Shown here piece after piece: positions 35,435-37,256 of a stretch of 37,256 nucleotides of DNA. Origin of the DNA: Phycisphaerae bacterium (GTDB lineage Bacteria > Planctomycetota > Phycisphaerae > Phycisphaerales > SM1A02); NCBI GenBank assembly GCA_002722935.1, contig PBMX01000032.1:1-37256 (forward strand). The letters run 5' to 3'. Position 1 is the stretch's first letter. Each line of letters starts with the position of its first letter. The translations under genes were made by a program, and so were the position numbers. The notes beneath the pieces were generated by a model. That model did not search any database and had not been told where the DNA came from. It was given only the letters and a program-made list of their open reading frames with translations.

Positions 35435-37210
35435 GTGGACGTCCAGACCTGGACCTGGATCTTCGTCGGCGGCACTTTCGCCCTCTACATCGGCATCGCC
35501 TGGTGGTCGAGAGCCCGATCGACCGGAGACTTCTACGTCGCCAGCAAGCATGTCTCTCCACTGGCCAACGGCATGGCGACGGCCGCCGACTGGATGAGCG
35601 CCGCCTCGTTCATCGGCATGGCGGGTCTCATCGCCTTCATGGGCATCGACGGCTCCGTCTACCTGATGGGATGGACGGGCGGCTACGTGCTCCTGGCACT
35701 CCTGCTGGCCCCCTACCTCCGCAAGTTCGGCAAGTACACGGTGCCTGAGTTCGTGGCCGATCGCTACTACTCGCAGACCGCTCGAACGGTCGCCATCATC
35801 TGCGCCATCTTCATCTCGTTCACCTACGTGGCAGGACAGATGCGCGGTGTCGGCATCGTGTTCAGCCGGTTCCTCGAGGTTGACATCACCCTGGGCGTCA
35901 TCATCGGGATGGGCATCGTGTTCACATACGCGGTCCTCGGGGGCATGAAGGGCATCACCTACACCCAGGTCGCCCAGTACTGCGTCCTGATCTTCGCCTA
36001 CATGGTGCCTGCGATCTTCCTCTCGATGATGATTGCCGGAAACCCCCTGCCCCAGGTGGGCCTGGGCGGAGCCAACGACGCGGGAATCTGGGTACTGGAA
36101 CGACTCGACGGACTCCAGCACGACCTGGGCTTCTCCTCCTACACGGAGTATCAGGGGTCGATGGTCAACATCGTCTGCATCACGGCAGCCCTGATGCTGG
36201 GAACCGCCGGACTGCCGCACGTCATCATCCGTTTCTACACAGTCCGCAAGGTCCGGGACGTGAGGGTGTCGGCCGGGTGGGCCTTGCTGTTCATCGCGAT
36301 TCTCTACACGACCGCCCCGGCGATCGCGGTCTTCGCTCGCGGCAACCTGCTCGAAAAGGTGCCCGACCAGTCGTACGTCGACGTACGGCAGAACGAGGAG
36401 TGGTTCGTGACCTGGGAAAACACAGGCCTGATCGCCTGGAAGGATCACGACGCGGACGGACGCATCGACTACACCAGCGGCAAGCCGTTCAAGGGCAAGC
36501 CGAGCTTCGCCACGGAGGAGCCTCTGCGAGGCGCACATGGAGAACGGCTCGTGGTGAACGAGGACGTGCCCGGCGACAACGAGTTGTACATCGATCGGGA
36601 CATCATGGTCCTGGCCAATCCAGAGATCGCGGGACTGCCTCCGTGGGTCATCGCCCTCGTGGCCGCAGGTGGACTGGCTGCGGCGCTTTCGACTGCGGCG
36701 GGGCTCCTGCTCGTCGTATCTTCCGCCATTTCACACGACCTGCTGAAGGGCGTGATCTCTCCGAAGATCTCCGAGCGCAAGGAACTGATCGCGGCACGCA
36801 TCGCGGCCGCGGTCGCCGTAGTCGGAGCCGGGATCCTCGGGATCTACCCGCCCGATTACGTGGCCGCGGTGGTGGCCTTCGCATTCGGGCTTGCGGCCTC
36901 CTCCTTCTTCCCCGCAATCGTCATGGGAATCTTCTCGAAACGATTCAACCGCGAAGGTGCCATCGCGGGAATGATCTGCGGACTGGCATTCACGACCAGC
37001 TACATCATCTGGTTCAAGTTCATTTCACCCGAAACGAACACCGCCGAGCACTGGCTGCTTGGAATCTCCCCCGAAGGCATCGGCAGCATCGGCATGTTGA
37101 TCAACTTCGCGATCGGCCTCGCGGTCTCATCAGTCACGGCTCCTCCACCGAAGGACGTGCAGGATCTGGTTGAATACATCCGTATCCCCGGGGAACCCGG
37201 ATCACGGTAG
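35435..37210 (+). CDS. Sodium:solute symporter, VC_2705/ActP-like subfamily
   Basis: SSF motifs: GDFYVASKHVSPLANGMATAADWMSAASFIGMAGLI, YVAGQMRGVGIVFSRFLEV, GTAGLPHVIIRFYTV, LAAALSTAAGLLLVVSSAISHDLLKG. Confidence 0.93.
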   Translation: MDVQTWTWIFVGGTFALYIGIAWWSRARSTGDFYVASKHVSPLANGMATAADWMSAASFIGMAGLIAFMGIDGSVYLMGWTGGYVLLALLLAPYLRKFGKYTVPEFVADRYYSQTARTVAIICAIFISFTYVAGQMRGVGIVFSRFLEVDITLGVIIGMGIVFTYAVLGGMKGITYTQVAQYCVLIFAYMVPAIFLSMMIAGNPLPQVGLGGANDAGIWVLERLDGLQHDLGFSSYTEYQGSMVNIVCITAALMLGTAGLPHVIIRFYTVRKVRDVRVSAGWALLFIAILYTTAPAIAVFARGNLLEKVPDQSYVDVRQNEEWFVTWENTGLIAWKDHDADGRIDYTSGKPFKGKPSFATEEPLRGAHGERLVVNEDVPGDNELYIDRDIMVLANPEIAGLPPWVIALVAAGGLAAALSTAAGLLLVVSSAISHDLLKGVISPKISERKELIAARIAAAVAVVGAGILGIYPPDYVAAVVAFAFGLAASSFFPAIVMGIFSKRFNREGAIAGMICGLAFTTSYIIWFKFISPETNTAEHWLLGISPEGIGSIGMLINFAIGLAVSSVTAPPPKDVQDLVEYIRIPGEPGSR

Positions 37211-37256
37211 GCAAACCCCGTATTCACGCCTCCTGCCTCTACAATCCAGATGGAAG

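Noticed and set aside
36430-36475. DHDADGRIDY in the symporter as an unusual EF-hand insertion
   Set aside because: Similar acidic DxDxDGxI loop segments are, to my knowledge, typical of this symporter subfamily; not treated as novel.
1-37256. Search for CRISPR arrays, transposases, integrases, toxin-antitoxin pairs, BGC cores or phage genes
   Set aside because: No regularly spaced repeats and no ORF with such signatures; the region reads as core/housekeeping chromosome with secreted-protein genes.

Overview
The window is a 37 kb, GC-rich, densely coding chromosomal segment. Its gene content, the planctomycete-style CxxCGYxLRGL zinc ribbons, the planctomycete-type dockerin and the PVC-type dehydrogenase-like domain suggest a Planctomycetota lineage, possibly Phycisphaerae (inference, not tested). 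I support about 24 protein-coding genes: AtoE-type fatty-acid transporter (5'-truncated), enoyl-CoA hydratase, NDH-2-like oxidoreductase, DUF5658-like membrane protein, ThiC, a DUF4097-like lipoprotein, RlmE/FtsJ methyltransferase, two Gfo/Idh/MocA oxidoreductases, a triple zinc-ribbon membrane protein, PurQ, PurS-PurL fusion, RNase HI, ribosomal proteins S12 and S7, MoeB/ThiF, NfsA-like nitroreductase, a DUF5117/5118-type metalloprotease, a metallophosphoesterase with LamG-like domain, an M24 aminopeptidase, an M48-TerB-like protease, LemA, a LETM1-like small protein, a D-threonine-aldolase/alanine-racemase-like enzyme, a 1415-aa SGNH/PVC-dehydrogenase-like/HEAT/discoidin/cupredoxin lipoprotein, a GACC-repeat dockerin protein, and a DUF4212 plus sodium:solute symporter pair. 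I see no tRNA, rRNA, CRISPR array, transposase, prophage or recognisable defence island. The items most worth a second look are the mosaic lipoprotein that ends in a blue-copper domain and has no CxxCH heme motif, a natural Arg at the S12 Lys88 position, the lipoprotein-fused DUF4212 symporter subunit, the Cys-rich repeat protein whose stop codon sits in the loop of its terminator hairpin, a LETM1-like gene divergent from lemA-M48, and several starts with a -10-like hexamer only 6-8 nt upstream (leaderless mRNA candidates). I found no clear evidence for a wholly new multi-gene system.
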